From assembly GCF_009496535.1 (NCBI RefSeq), contig NZ_WIDL01000017.1, positions 1 to 64,000 on the forward strand: DNA of 64,000 nucleotides, written 5' to 3'. The notes beneath the pieces were generated by a model, which was given only the letters and a program-made list of their open reading frames with translations, was not told where the DNA came from and did not search any database. Every line of letters begins with the position of its first letter. Within the stretch, counting starts at the first letter, position 1. The translations under genes and the position numbers were made by a program. Positions 47,455-56,449 of the stretch are shown piece after piece. The DNA comes from Stenotrophomonas sp. MYb238. Its GTDB lineage: Bacteria; Pseudomonadota; Gammaproteobacteria; Xanthomonadales; Xanthomonadaceae.

Positions 47455-49440
47455 ATGCCGTCTCCCCGCAACGACGCCCCCGCCATGCCCCACCATGTGA
47501 CCGATCCCGATGCCGCCGCGGCGTGGCTGCTGGCCCACGTCGAGGGGCCGCTGCGCATCGGCGCGCCGCTGGCGCTGGGCAAGCCGCACCGCCTGCTCAA
47601 CGCGCTCTACGCCCGCATCGAGAACGATCCCTCGCGCCCGCTGCAGCTCTACACCGCGCTTTCGCTCGATCCGCCGCAGGCCGGTGGCGACGGCCTGGAA
47701 GCGCGCTTCCTGCGCCCGTTCGTCGAACGCCATTTCGGCGCGGATTTCCCGCGCCTGGCCTATGCGCGGGCGGTCGCGCGCGACGCCCTGCCCGCGCACG
47801 TGCAGGTGGAGGAGTTCTACATGCAGTCCGGCGCGCTGCTGGGCTCCTCGCAGGCGCAGCGCGCCTATACCAGCCTCAACTACACCCAGGCCGCCGACGC
47901 GGTGGCGCAGCGCGCGCCGCACGCCATCGTGCAGAAGGTGGCGCGCCGCGCAGGCACCACGCGGCTGTCGCTGTCGTGCAACAACGACATCACCCAGGAC
48001 ACGCTCGATGCCATCGCCGCGCGCGGCCTGCCGCGCCCGCTGCTGATCGCCGAGATCGACCCGGAGCTGCCGTGGCTGGGCGGCACCGCCACGGTGGACG
48101 CGGCGTTCTTCGACCTGGTGGTCGACCCGCCCGGTCCGTATCCGAAACTGTTCGGCCTGCCGCGGCAACCGGTGAGCGATGCCGACTACGCCATCGGCCT
48201 GTACGCCAGCGCACTGGTACGCGACGGCGGCACCCTGCAGATCGGCATCGGCGCGCTGGCCGACGCGCTCAGCCATGCGCTGGTGCTGCGCCATACCGAC
48301 AACGCCCGTTACCGCCAGGTGCTGCGCGCGCTCGATCCCACGCTGGAAGATCATCCGCTGGTGCGCGAGATCGGCGGGCTGGGGCCGTTCGAAACCGGCC
48401 TGTACGGCTGCAGCGAGATGCTCAACGAGGGCTTCCGCAGGCTGGTGCAGAGCGGCGTGATCCGGCGCAAGGTGCACGACGACCTGGCGCTGATGCAGCG
48501 CCTGGCCGGCGGCAACGCCTATACCGCCGACCACGCGCGGCTGGCCGAGGAAGGCGAATACCTGCATGGCGCGTTCTATCTCGGCTCGCCGGAGTTCTAC
48601 GACTGGCTGCGGCACCTACCCGAGGACGAATGCCGCGCCATCGGCATGCGCCGCATCAGCGAGATCAACCAGCTCTACGGCGGCGACGAGACCCTGCAGC
48701 GGCTGCAGCGCCGCGATGCGCGCTTCTTCAATTCCTGCATGATGGCCACCGCGCTCGGCGCGGCGGTATCCGACGCGCTGGAGGATGGGCGCGTGGTGTC
48801 CGGCGTCGGTGGCCAGTACAACTTCGTGGCGATGGCGCACGCGCTGGCGGACGCGCGCAGCGTGCTGATGTTCCGCGCCGTGCGCGAGAGCGGCGACGGC
48901 GCGCAGTCCAACGTGCGCTGGAACTACGGCCACACCACCATCGCGCGCCACCTGCGCGACGTCTTCATCGACGAATACGGCATCGCCGACCTGCGCGGCA
49001 GGACCGACGAGCAGTGCGTCATCGCCATGGCCGGCATCGCCGACGCCGCCTTCCAGGCGCCGCTGCTGGAACAGGCGAAGGCGGCGAAGAAGCTGGCGCG
49101 CGACTTCGCCGCGCCGGCGCACTGGCAGCGCAACCGCGCCGACGCGCTTGCCGCCGCGCTGGCGCCGTTCCGTCGCGACGGCACCCTGCCCGACTATCCG
49201 CTGGGCAGCGATTTCACCCCGGTCGAGCAGGACCTGCTGCGCGCCCTGACCTGGTTGAAGGCCAACACCGGCAGCGTCGGCGGCAAGCTGCGCACCGTGC
49301 TCGCCGCCCTGCGCCAGCGCGCCGGCGACAACGACGCCATGTACCTGCAGCGCATGGGGCTGGCGCACCCGGCCGGGCTGGGCGAACGGCTCGATGCCCG
49401 CCTGCTGCGCCTGGCGCTGGCGCGTACGGCGCGCGCCTGA
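47455..49440 (+). CDS. Acetyl-CoA hydrolase/transferase family protein
   Basis: A 661-residue protein with the CoA-transferase fold. The C-terminal acetyl-CoA hydrolase domain is marked by DGRVVSGVGGQYNFVAMAHALADARSV (about 445-470), typical of the family, and by SNVRWNYGHTTIARH and FIDEYGIADLRG. The N-terminal part is longer than in short acetate CoA-transferases. It could hydrolyse or transfer CoA between short acyl groups; the substrate is unknown. ATG 47455 or 47485 may be the start. Its upstream 89 bp contain the BlaI-type operator, so the repressor may control it. Confidence 0.85.
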   Translation: MPSPRNDAPAMPHHVTDPDAAAAWLLAHVEGPLRIGAPLALGKPHRLLNALYARIENDPSRPLQLYTALSLDPPQAGGDGLEARFLRPFVERHFGADFPRLAYARAVARDALPAHVQVEEFYMQSGALLGSSQAQRAYTSLNYTQAADAVAQRAPHAIVQKVARRAGTTRLSLSCNNDITQDTLDAIAARGLPRPLLIAEIDPELPWLGGTATVDAAFFDLVVDPPGPYPKLFGLPRQPVSDADYAIGLYASALVRDGGTLQIGIGALADALSHALVLRHTDNARYRQVLRALDPTLEDHPLVREIGGLGPFETGLYGCSEMLNEGFRRLVQSGVIRRKVHDDLALMQRLAGGNAYTADHARLAEEGEYLHGAFYLGSPEFYDWLRHLPEDECRAIGMRRISEINQLYGGDETLQRLQRRDARFFNSCMMATALGAAVSDALEDGRVVSGVGGQYNFVAMAHALADARSVLMFRAVRESGDGAQSNVRWNYGHTTIARHLRDVFIDEYGIADLRGRTDEQCVIAMAGIADAAFQAPLLEQAKAAKKLARDFAAPAHWQRNRADALAAALAPFRRDGTLPDYPLGSDFTPVEQDLLRALTWLKANTGSVGGKLRTVLAALRQRAGDNDAMYLQRMGLAHPAGLGERLDARLLRLALARTARA

Positions 49441-49459
49441 ACCTCGCCGCGCGCGGCGC

Positions 49460-49852
49460 TCAGCCGTCCGCGGCGGCCGGATCGTGCTGCAGGATGTTCA
49501 CCAGCTTGCCGAACGGGTCGCGCACGAAGAACCGGCGCACGCCCCAGGGTTCGCGCGCGGGCCCGTATTCGATGGCGATGCCGGCGTTGCGGACGCGACG
49601 CAGCGCTTCGTCCAGATCGTCGACCTCCACCGAAAGATCGGGCACTGGCGTCCCCGCTCCGCCTTCGCTGGCGAAGCTCAGCTGCGTGGCCATGCGCGAA
49701 TCGGCCGCGTAGGTGCGTATCCAGCCATGGTCCATGGCCAGTTCCAGCCCGAGGACGGCGTGATAGAACGCGTCGGCGGCGGCCGGGTCGTCCGTGCGGA
49801 TGTTGGCGACGATACGGTTCACTTTCACTGGTTGCTCCACGGTGTGTGTCAT
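49460..49852 (-). CDS. VOC (glyoxalase/bleomycin resistance) family protein, second of pair
   Basis: A 130-residue VOC-fold protein. Repeat halves are NRIVANIRTDDPAAADAFYHAVLGLELAMDHGW (start) and VEVDDLDEALRRVRNAGIAIEYGP...FFVRDPFGKLVNILQHD (end). Metal ligands at usual positions are only partly preserved, so the activity is not clear. ATG 49852 overlaps the stop of the other VOC gene by four bases. Most likely one short operon of two VOC proteins. Confidence 0.82.
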   Translation of the reverse strand: MTHTVEQPVKVNRIVANIRTDDPAAADAFYHAVLGLELAMDHGWIRTYAADSRMATQLSFASEGGAGTPVPDLSVEVDDLDEALRRVRNAGIAIEYGPAREPWGVRRFFVRDPFGKLVNILQHDPAAADG

Positions 49853-50229
49853 TGCCCGGCCGGCGGCTCCCAGAGCTCGACCTTGTTGCCTTCCGGGTCG
49901 ATGACCCAGCCGAATTTTCCCTGTTCGGAGGTCTCGGTCCTGTCGACGACGTCGCAGCCTTCGGCATGCAGCACCGGCAGCAGCGCCTCCAGGTCGGCGA
50001 CGCGGAAGTTGACCATGAACGAGGAAGTGCTTGGCGCCATGTAGGTCGTGTCGGCGGCGAACGGGCTCCAGATCGTCATGCCCGGTGAGCTGCCCTCGCC
50101 ACCCCACGAGAACACCGCGCCGTTCCAGCCGGCGACGTCGAGCCCGAGATGATCGCGGTACCAGGCCGCCAGCGCCGCCGGGTCCTGCGCCTTGAAGAAG
50201 ATGCCGCCGATACCGGTCACGCGCTTCAT
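49849..50229 (-). CDS. VOC (glyoxalase/bleomycin resistance) family protein, first of pair
   Basis: A 126-residue VOC-fold protein beginning KRVTGIGGIFFKAQDPAALAAWYRDHLGLDV and ending GKFGWVIDPEGNKVELWEPP, with the C-terminal Glu ligand of this family (VELWE). It is like small glyoxalase-I-type proteins but lacks enough features to name a substrate. It precedes the second VOC gene with an ATGA overlap. A tandem repeat tract lies upstream (50257-50665). Confidence 0.85.
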   Translation of the reverse strand: MKRVTGIGGIFFKAQDPAALAAWYRDHLGLDVAGWNGAVFSWGGEGSSPGMTIWSPFAADTTYMAPSTSSFMVNFRVADLEALLPVLHAEGCDVVDRTETSEQGKFGWVIDPEGNKVELWEPPAGQ

Positions 50230-50256
50230 GTGGCTTCTCCGGATGTGCCGCCCGCG

Positions 50257-50457
50257 ACGGGAGGCCTGCGGCCGATGCTCGCATGCGGATGGAGTCGGGG
50301 CCAGCGTGCAGACGGGAGGTTCTCCGGCCGGTGCCTCGCCAACGCCGGAGAACCTGGCCGTAGGAGCGACTTCAGTCGCGAAGGGGCATCGCCGGGAAAG
50401 CCCTTTCGCGACTGAAGTCGCTCCTACGAAGAGCGGGAGGCGCTCCCGCCGGAGGAG
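50257..50457. repeat. About 200-bp tandem repeat, copy 1 (contains a REP element)
   Basis: Begins ACGGGAGGCCTGCGGCC, contains a full REP element, and ends CGCTCCCGCCGGAGGAG. It is nearly identical to 50467-50665, with scattered substitutions. There is no coding frame. Confidence 0.85.
50360..50427. repeat. REP-type palindrome (GACTTCAGTC stem) within tandem copy 1
   Basis: A 68-bp matched-arm element, same stem subfamily as 21099-21166. Confidence 0.88.
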
Positions 50458-50466
50458 GGCCCAAGA

Positions 50467-50665
50467 ACGGGAGGCCTGCGGCCGATGCTCGCATGCTGAT
50501 GGAATCGGGGCCAGCGCGCAGACGGGAGGTTGTCCGGCCGACGCCCCGCCAACGCTGGATGACTTGGTCGTAGGAGCGACTTCAGTCGCGAAGAGGCGTC
50601 GCCGGGAAAGCCCCTTCGCGACTGAAGTCGCTCCTACGAAGAGCGGGGCGCTCCCGCCGGAGGAG
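50467..50665. repeat. About 200-bp tandem repeat, copy 2 (contains a REP element)
   Basis: Second copy of 50257-50457, nine bases further on. Differences include ATGCTGATGGAATCG against ATGCGGATGGAGTCG. It also carries its own REP element (50570-50637). Confidence 0.85.
50570..50637. repeat. REP-type palindrome (GACTTCAGTC stem) within tandem copy 2
   Basis: A 68-bp matched-arm element, 210 bases from its counterpart in copy 1. Confidence 0.88.
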
Positions 50666-50670
50666 AGCCA

Positions 50671-50700
50671 AAGAAAAGGCCGGGAAATCCCGGCCTTTTC
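50671..50700 (-). terminator. Rho-independent terminator of transketolase
   Basis: Arms GAAAAGGCCGGG / CCCGGCCTTTTC (12 bp, perfect) around AAAT, followed on the minus strand by TTTTC-TTT. It is 23 bases after the tkt stop. Confidence 0.9.
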
Positions 50701-50723
50701 TCACGCCGATACGCTGCCGCGCA

Positions 50724-52730
50724 TCAGTTCGCCAGCTGCGCCTTCGCGGCGGCGACCACCGCTTCGGTGGTGATGCCGAAGTGCTGGTACAGCTTGTCGG
50801 CCGGGGCCGACGCGCCGAAGGTGTCCAGGCCGACCACGGCGCCGTCCAGGCCCACGTACTGGCGCCAGAAACCGGTGACGCCGGCTTCCACCGCCACGCG
50901 CGCGCGGATGGCGCGCGGCAGCACGGATTCGCGGTAGGCCGCGTCCTGGCGGTCGAACACGTTGGTGGACGGCATCGACACCACGCGGGTCTTGATGCCG
51001 GCCGCGTCCAGCTCGGCCTTGGCGGCCATGGCCAGGCCCACTTCCGAGCCGGTGCCGATCAGGATCACGTCCGGCGTGCCGGCGGCGTCGGCCAGCACGT
51101 AGCCGCCGCGTTCGATCTGCTTGACCTGCTCGGCGCTGCGCTGCTGCGGGGCCAGGTTCTGGCGGCTGAAGATCAGGCAGCTCGGGTTGTCCTTGCGCAG
51201 GATCGCGGCCTTCCAGCTCACCGCCGACTCGGCGGCGTCGCAGGGGCGCCACACGTCGTTGTTGGGGATGTAGCGCAACGAGGCGACGTGCTCGACCGGC
51301 TGGTGGGTCGGGCCGTCCTCGCCCAGGCCGATGGAGTCGTGGGTGAACACGTGGATGACGTGCGCCGGGATCAGCGCGCTCATGCGCAGCGCGTTGCGGG
51401 CGTAGTCGCTGAACACCAGGAAGGTCGCGTCGAACGGCAGGAAGCCGCCGTGCAGGGCCAGGCCGTTGGCGATCGCGCTCATGCCGAACTCGCGCACGCC
51501 GTAGTGCACGTAGTTGGCCTGCGCGTCGTCGCCGACCACGGTGTGCGCGCCCTTCCACAGCGTCAGGTTGGAACCGGCCAGGTCGGCCGAGCCGCCGATG
51601 ATTTCCGGCAGCAGCGGCGCGAAGGCCTGGATCGCGTTCTGCGAGGCCTTGCGCGAGGCGATGTTCGGCGCCTCGGCCTGCACCTGGGCGATGTAGGCAT
51701 CGGCCTGGGCGACGAAGTCGGCCGGCAGCTCGCCATGCGAACGGCGGGTCAGTTCGGCGGCTTCGGCCGGGAACTGCGCGGCGTACTTGTCGAACAGCTG
51801 CTCCCACTCGGCCTGGCGCAGGGTGCCGGTACCGCCGGCGCGCCAGCCGGCATAGATCTCTTCGGGGATCTCGAACGGGCCGTAGTCCCAGCCCAGCGCC
51901 TTGCGGGTGGCTTCCAGCTCGTCCTTGCCCAGCGGCGCGCCATGGCTGGATTCCTGGCCGGCCTTGTTCGGCGAACCGAACCCGATGGTGGTCTTGCAGC
52001 AGATCAGGGTCGGCCTGTCGAACTGCGACAGCGCCGCGTCGATGGCCGCCTTGATGCTGTCCGGGTCGTGGCCGTCGACGCCGCGCACCACGTTCCAGCC
52101 GTAGGCCTCGAAGCGCGCCGGGGTGTCGTCGGTGAACCAGCCTTCCACTTCGCCGTCGATGGAGATGTTGTTGTCGTCCCAGAAGCACACCAGCTTGCCC
52201 AGGCCCCAGGTGCCGGCCAGCGAGGCGGCTTCGTGCGAGATGCCTTCCATCAGGCAGCCATCGCCCATGAACACCCAGGTGCGGTGGTCGACGACTTCGA
52301 ATTCCGGGCGGTTGTAGCGCTGCGCCAGCAGCTTCTCGGCCAGCGCGAAGCCCACGGCGTTGGCCAGGCCCTGGCCGAGCGGACCGGTGGTGGTCTCCAC
52401 GCCCGGGGTTTCATGGCGCTCCGGGTGGCCGGCGGTGTGGCTGCCCAGCTGGCGGAACAGCTTCAGCTGTTCGATCGGCAGGTCGTAGCCGCTCAGGTGC
52501 AGCAGCGCGTACTGCAGCATCGAGCCGTGGCCGTTGGACAGCACGAAGCGGTCGCGGTTGAACCACTTCGGGTTGTTCGGGTTGTGGCGGAGGTAGTCGT
52601 TCCAGAGCACCTCGGCGATGTCGGCCATGCCCATCGGCATGCCCGGATGACCGGAGTTGGCGGCTTGTACCGCATCGGCGGCGAGGAAACGGATGGCGTT
52701 CGCCAACTGGCGGCGGGTGGGCTGCGTCAT
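50724..52730 (-). CDS. tkt: Transketolase
   Basis: A 668-residue TPP enzyme of the pentose phosphate pathway, moving two-carbon units between sugar phosphates. Seen: [25 protein letters not shown]-type N-terminus, the TPP signature [13 protein letters not shown] (about 154-166), [12 protein letters not shown], the pyrimidine-domain [10 protein letters not shown], and [22 protein letters not shown] 52730 is the natural family start ([22 protein letters not shown]). It is the last of the window's central-carbon genes on the minus strand, with a T-rich terminator after it. Confidence 0.97.
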   Translation of the reverse strand: MTQPTRRQLANAIRFLAADAVQAANSGHPGMPMGMADIAEVLWNDYLRHNPNNPKWFNRDRFVLSNGHGSMLQYALLHLSGYDLPIEQLKLFRQLGSHTAGHPERHETPGVETTTGPLGQGLANAVGFALAEKLLAQRYNRPEFEVVDHRTWVFMGDGCLMEGISHEAASLAGTWGLGKLVCFWDDNNISIDGEVEGWFTDDTPARFEAYGWNVVRGVDGHDPDSIKAAIDAALSQFDRPTLICCKTTIGFGSPNKAGQESSHGAPLGKDELEATRKALGWDYGPFEIPEEIYAGWRAGGTGTLRQAEWEQLFDKYAAQFPAEAAELTRRSHGELPADFVAQADAYIAQVQAEAPNIASRKASQNAIQAFAPLLPEIIGGSADLAGSNLTLWKGAHTVVGDDAQANYVHYGVREFGMSAIANGLALHGGFLPFDATFLVFSDYARNALRMSALIPAHVIHVFTHDSIGLGEDGPTHQPVEHVASLRYIPNNDVWRPCDAAESAVSWKAAILRKDNPSCLIFSRQNLAPQQRSAEQVKQIERGGYVLADAAGTPDVILIGTGSEVGLAMAAKAELDAAGIKTRVVSMPSTNVFDRQDAAYRESVLPRAIRARVAVEAGVTGFWRQYVGLDGAVVGLDTFGASAPADKLYQHFGITTEAVVAAAKAQLAN

Positions 52731-52850
52731 GGTTCGTCGGGTCGGGAGGCTCCCGCGGAGCTGCGGGCGGCCTATTGTCCCACAGAGCACCGGGCAGGTC
52801 AGGCCATGTCCGCCTGCGGCAGAGGCAAGCGCGGCCTGCTTCCGGAACGG

Positions 52851-52877
52851 CGAAGGCCGCCCGGTGGGCGGCCTTCG
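52851..52877 (-). terminator. Hairpin after the DAACS symporter
   Basis: Arms CGAAGGCCGCCC / GGGCGGCCTTCG (12 bp, perfect) around GGT, 25 bases after the symporter stop on the minus strand. Confidence 0.75.
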
Positions 52878-52902
52878 TCTACGTCCCGACCCTGCGGCCG
52901 GC

Positions 52903-54225
52903 TCAATGATGGCCGGCGTTGTCCGCCACTTCCGGCACCTCGTCGTCGGCCACGCCGCTGCGGTGGGAAACCACCACCGCGGTGGCCAGGTCGCCGGTGA
53001 CGTTGAGCGAGGTGCGGCACATGTCCAGGAAGGTGTTGACGCCGAGGATGATGCCGATGCCCTCGGGCCGGATGCCGATGATGCCGCAGATCATCGCGAT
53101 CACCGGCAGCGAGCCGGACGGGATGCCGGCGGTGCCGATGCCGCCGAGGATGCACAGCAGCAGCACCATCAGCTGCTGCGGCAAGCCCAGGTGCAGGCCG
53201 TAGACCTGCGCCAGGAACAGCACGGTGATGCCTTCGAACAGCGCGGTGCCGTGGTGGTTGGCCGAGGCGCCGACGGTCAGCACGAAGCGCGAGACCTTGC
53301 GCGGCAGCTTCAGGTTCTCCTCGGCCACGCGCAGGGTCACCGGCAGGGTGGCCGACGAGGACGCGGTGGCGAAGGCGGTCAGCGTGGCTTCCTGGGTACC
53401 GCGGAAGAAGGTGCGCACCGGCATGCCGCCCAGCAGGCGCACCCACAGCGGCAGCACCACGAAACCGTGGATGGCCAGCGCCAGCATCACGGTGACGACG
53501 AACCACAGCAGGCTCTGGATCACGTCCCAGCCCAGCCGCGCGGTCAGGTTGAACATGAAGGCGGCCACCGCGAACGGCGCCAGCTTGATGAACATGCCGA
53601 TCAGGTGCATGCACACCTCGAACAGGCCCTGCACGGCGTTCTTGAACGCGGTGGTGCCGGCGGTCGGCTTCATCACCAGGCCGATGCCGATCATCAGCGC
53701 GAAGAACACGATGCCCAGCTTCTTGCTGTCGTCGCCCATCGCATTGACGATGTTGTGCGGCACGATGTTGACCAGCAGGTCCATCAGCCGCAGTTCGTTG
53801 CCCTTGCTGATGATCTCGCCGGTCTTGGCGTTGCTCATCGCCTGGTCGACCAGGGCCGGGTCCATGTGCGTGCCCGGCTGCAGCAGGTTGACGCAGAGCA
53901 GGCCGATGCCGACCGCCAGCGCGGTCACCACCGCGGTGTAGTTCAGCGTCTTCCAGCCCAGGCGGCCCAGCGAGGCGATGTCGCCCAGCTCGGCCACGCC
54001 CAGCACCAGCGCCGAGAACATCAGCGGCACCACCAGCATGAACAGCAGGTTGAGGAAGATCTGCCCGAACGGCTGGGTCACGTAGTCGATGGTGGTCGTC
54101 ACCCAGGCCGCGTCCGCTGCGGTGGCGTGTGCGACCAGGCCCACGATGGTGCCCAGCATGAACCCGAGCAGCACCTTGATGTGCAGGGGCATGGAGGGCT
54201 TCCGGGGCGCGTGGGCGTGGGACAT
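52903..54225 (-). CDS. Dicarboxylate/amino acid:cation symporter (DAACS/SLC1)
   Basis: A 440-residue inner-membrane carrier for C4-dicarboxylates or glutamate/aspartate, coupled to protons or sodium. It has 8 membrane segments and both hairpin loops: HP1 serine-rich [13 protein letters not shown] (about 275-287) and HP2 [22 protein letters not shown] and [16 protein letters not shown] complete the substrate-site pattern. The ending [20 protein letters not shown] is a short acidic/His tail. A cluster of tandem repeats fills the 523 bases upstream. Confidence 0.93.
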   Translation of the reverse strand: MSHAHAPRKPSMPLHIKVLLGFMLGTIVGLVAHATAADAAWVTTTIDYVTQPFGQIFLNLLFMLVVPLMFSALVLGVAELGDIASLGRLGWKTLNYTAVVTALAVGIGLLCVNLLQPGTHMDPALVDQAMSNAKTGEIISKGNELRLMDLLVNIVPHNIVNAMGDDSKKLGIVFFALMIGIGLVMKPTAGTTAFKNAVQGLFEVCMHLIGMFIKLAPFAVAAFMFNLTARLGWDVIQSLLWFVVTVMLALAIHGFVVLPLWVRLLGGMPVRTFFRGTQEATLTAFATASSSATLPVTLRVAEENLKLPRKVSRFVLTVGASANHHGTALFEGITVLFLAQVYGLHLGLPQQLMVLLLCILGGIGTAGIPSGSLPVIAMICGIIGIRPEGIGIILGVNTFLDMCRTSLNVTGDLATAVVVSHRSGVADDEVPEVADNAGHH

Positions 54226-54748
54226 GCGGCGGTACTCGCGGGCGAAAGGTCGCGTAGCTTAACAAAAGCTGCACACCACCCACCCCTGCCATAAGGGCCA
54301 ATGCCCAGGCCATCGCGTTCCCATAGCCGCGGGGCTTGCCCCGCATGAAGCCTTTCCGGTGAAGCCCGTGCCGGGCAAGCCCGGCACCTACGAGCACGCT
54401 GCCGCAACCCTCGCTTTCCGTAGATGCGGGGCTTGCCTCGCATGACGCCTTTCCGGTGAAGCCCATGCCGGGCGAGCCCGGCACCTACGAGCACGCTGCC
54501 GCAACCTTCGCTTTCCGTAGATGCCGGGCTTGTCCCGCATGAAGCCTTCCCGGTGACGCCTGTGCCGGGCAAGTCCGGCACCTACGAGGCCGTTGGCCGG
54601 CCTCCGGGAATATCGCTCAGCACCTGCCCGTTCCCGCGACCTTCATCCCGTGGATGCGGGGCTTGCCCCGCAGGTGGCCTTCCCGGTGAAGCCCGTGCCG
54701 GGCGAGCCCGGCACCTACGGCCGACGCAGGGCCTCCGCGGATTACCGC
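54226..54748. repeat. Four SMAG/REP-like double-hairpin units between batD and the DAACS symporter
   Basis: Units start at about 54323, 54420, 54517 and 54650. Each has GCGGGGCTTGCCCCGC-type then GTGCCGGGC...GCCCGGCAC-type hairpins and runs from GTAG (or a variant) to CTAC. The first three share a 97-bp period with the conserved spacer GAGCACGCTGCCGCAACC. The fourth differs in spacing. Stretches 54226-54322 and 54719-54748 look ordinary. No gene is seen. Confidence 0.85.
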
Positions 54749-56449
54749 TCAGCTGGATTTCGAGCGTTCAGGATAGAGCGGCGGCAACGGCGCCGCCGGC
54801 GCCGCCGCGTCGGTGCGCCACGTCGGCCCGCCGCCGAATGCGGCCCGAAGCGCGGCCCGCGCCTCTGTGCCGCTGCCGCCGGCCCAGCGCGCGCGCCGCA
54901 GCGTGTCCAGCGCCTGGCGCTGGGCCGCGCTGTCCAGCCGCGCGGCCAGCTCGTCCAAGTCGGCGACCGGAGGGCGGGCCATGCCGCGCAGCGCCTGTTC
55001 GACGTCGTCGAGATCGCCGGTGTCCAGTGCCCTGCGCAGATCGACCAGCGAGTGCGTGGCCGCGGCGGCCGCACGCGGTTGCGCCTCGTGTTCGGCCGTT
55101 GCCGCGACGCGGCGCGACGCGCGACGCCGGGTCAGCGCCCAGACCAGCGTCGCCAGCCACAGCAGCGCGAACCCGGCAGCCAGCAGCGGCCACAGGCGGA
55201 CCGGCATACCGCGCGCGTCCGGCAGCGCGAGGGCACCATCCGCCGTCGCCGCCACCGGCGCGGGCGCGGCGACCGCGTCGGGCACCTGCGGCGGCGGCAC
55301 CGCGCCGGCGCGGCCCGGCGCCACCGGCAGGCTCAGGTCGGGCAGCGCGGCGGTCCTGGCCTCGGCCGCGCGCACGTCCCACCAGCGCATGCGCACGCCG
55401 GGCACCGCCAGCGTGCCCGGCTGCTGCGGCACGACGGAGTAGCGGCGCGTCAGCTTCAGCTGCGGGCCGCCGCCGTCGAAGGTTTCGTCGTACTGGGGCG
55501 GTTCGGCGAATACCTGGGCGGCATCGCCGAGTGAGGGCACCGGCAGTTCCGGGAACTGCGCGCGCGTCGCGCCGACGGCGGTGGCCTCCACCTCGATGGT
55601 CACCGCCTCGCCGACCCGCGCGGCCTGCGGCGCGGCGGTATAGCGCAGGCGCAGGTCCTTCAGCGGCAGCCATGGCTGCGGCGCGGCATCGGGCACCGCG
55701 CGCACCTGCAGGGTCTGGTCCGGCGCGCGTGCGCTGAGCGCGCCATTGCCGCGGCCGAGGAAATCGTCGAACAGGCCGCCGACGCCGCGGCCGCTGAAAC
55801 GCGCGCCCTCCAGCCGCAGCGGGCCGCTGCGCTCGGGGATCAGCAGGAAGCGCCGTTCGACCACGTTGTAGCGGCGGCCGCCGACCTCGCGCACCGAGGA
55901 ACGATCCTCGCCCACGCGCTGCAGCGACGTCGACGCCGGCGTGGCCAGGTCCAGTTCGCCGGATGCCAGCTGGGTGGCGAAGTACAGCCGCACCACCACG
56001 CCCACGCTCTGCTGCACGTAGGGCTGCGGGTCGTCCACCTCGGTTTCCACGAACGCCACCGCGTCGCCGGCGCGGCCGGCCACCGGCGCGGCCTCGACCG
56101 TCAGCGGCAGGGGCGCGGTGCGCGCGGCGCCCACCTGCAAAGCCGGCACGGTCAGCACGCCGCTGCGGCGCGGGGTGAGCACCACGCCGAACAGCGCGGC
56201 ATTGCTGACCCGCCCGTTGGCCATGCGCGTCTGCCGGCCGCTGGTGCGCCCGCCGAGCGCGAAATCGGCCTGCAGCGGCGCGTAGTCCGGCACCGCGCCG
56301 GCCTGGTCGGTCTCGATGGTGAGGGTGACCACCTCGCCTTCGCCGACATGGTCGCGGTCCAGCCATGCGCGGGTCTGCGCCTGCACGCCGGCGGCGCAGG
56401 CCAGCAACACGAACACCCACGCCATCATGAGAACGCTTCGCCGCTTCAT
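54749..56449 (-). CDS. batD: BatD-like exported protein
   Basis: A 566-residue protein with a signal peptide (MMAWVFVLLACAAGVQA region), long beta-rich Ig-like repeats (about 30-400), one membrane span near 430-450 (LWPLLAAGFALLWLATLVWAL), and a cytoplasmic helical tail. This is the BatD (oxygen tolerance) layout, in which the protein partners BatA-C. Function in the family is debated: stress tolerance and envelope roles are reported. ATG 56449 overlaps the stop of the batB/C gene by four bases. Confidence 0.87.
   Translation of the reverse strand: MKRRSVLMMAWVFVLLACAAGVQAQTRAWLDRDHVGEGEVVTLTIETDQAGAVPDYAPLQADFALGGRTSGRQTRMANGRVSNAALFGVVLTPRRSGVLTVPALQVGAARTAPLPLTVEAAPVAGRAGDAVAFVETEVDDPQPYVQQSVGVVVRLYFATQLASGELDLATPASTSLQRVGEDRSSVREVGGRRYNVVERRFLLIPERSGPLRLEGARFSGRGVGGLFDDFLGRGNGALSARAPDQTLQVRAVPDAAPQPWLPLKDLRLRYTAAPQAARVGEAVTIEVEATAVGATRAQFPELPVPSLGDAAQVFAEPPQYDETFDGGGPQLKLTRRYSVVPQQPGTLAVPGVRMRWWDVRAAEARTAALPDLSLPVAPGRAGAVPPPQVPDAVAAPAPVAATADGALALPDARGMPVRLWPLLAAGFALLWLATLVWALTRRRASRRVAATAEHEAQPRAAAAATHSLVDLRRALDTGDLDDVEQALRGMARPPVADLDELAARLDSAAQRQALDTLRRARWAGGSGTEARAALRAAFGGGPTWRTDAAAPAAPLPPLYPERSKSS

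Noticed and set aside
50781-53000. 739-residue plus-strand frame
   Set aside because: Antisense to transketolase, which has the complete TPP motif set.
54323-54718. CRISPR-like array from the 97-bp units
   Set aside because: The spacer is conserved between units, the repeats contain two hairpins, and there are no cas genes. It fits REP/SMAG-type elements.
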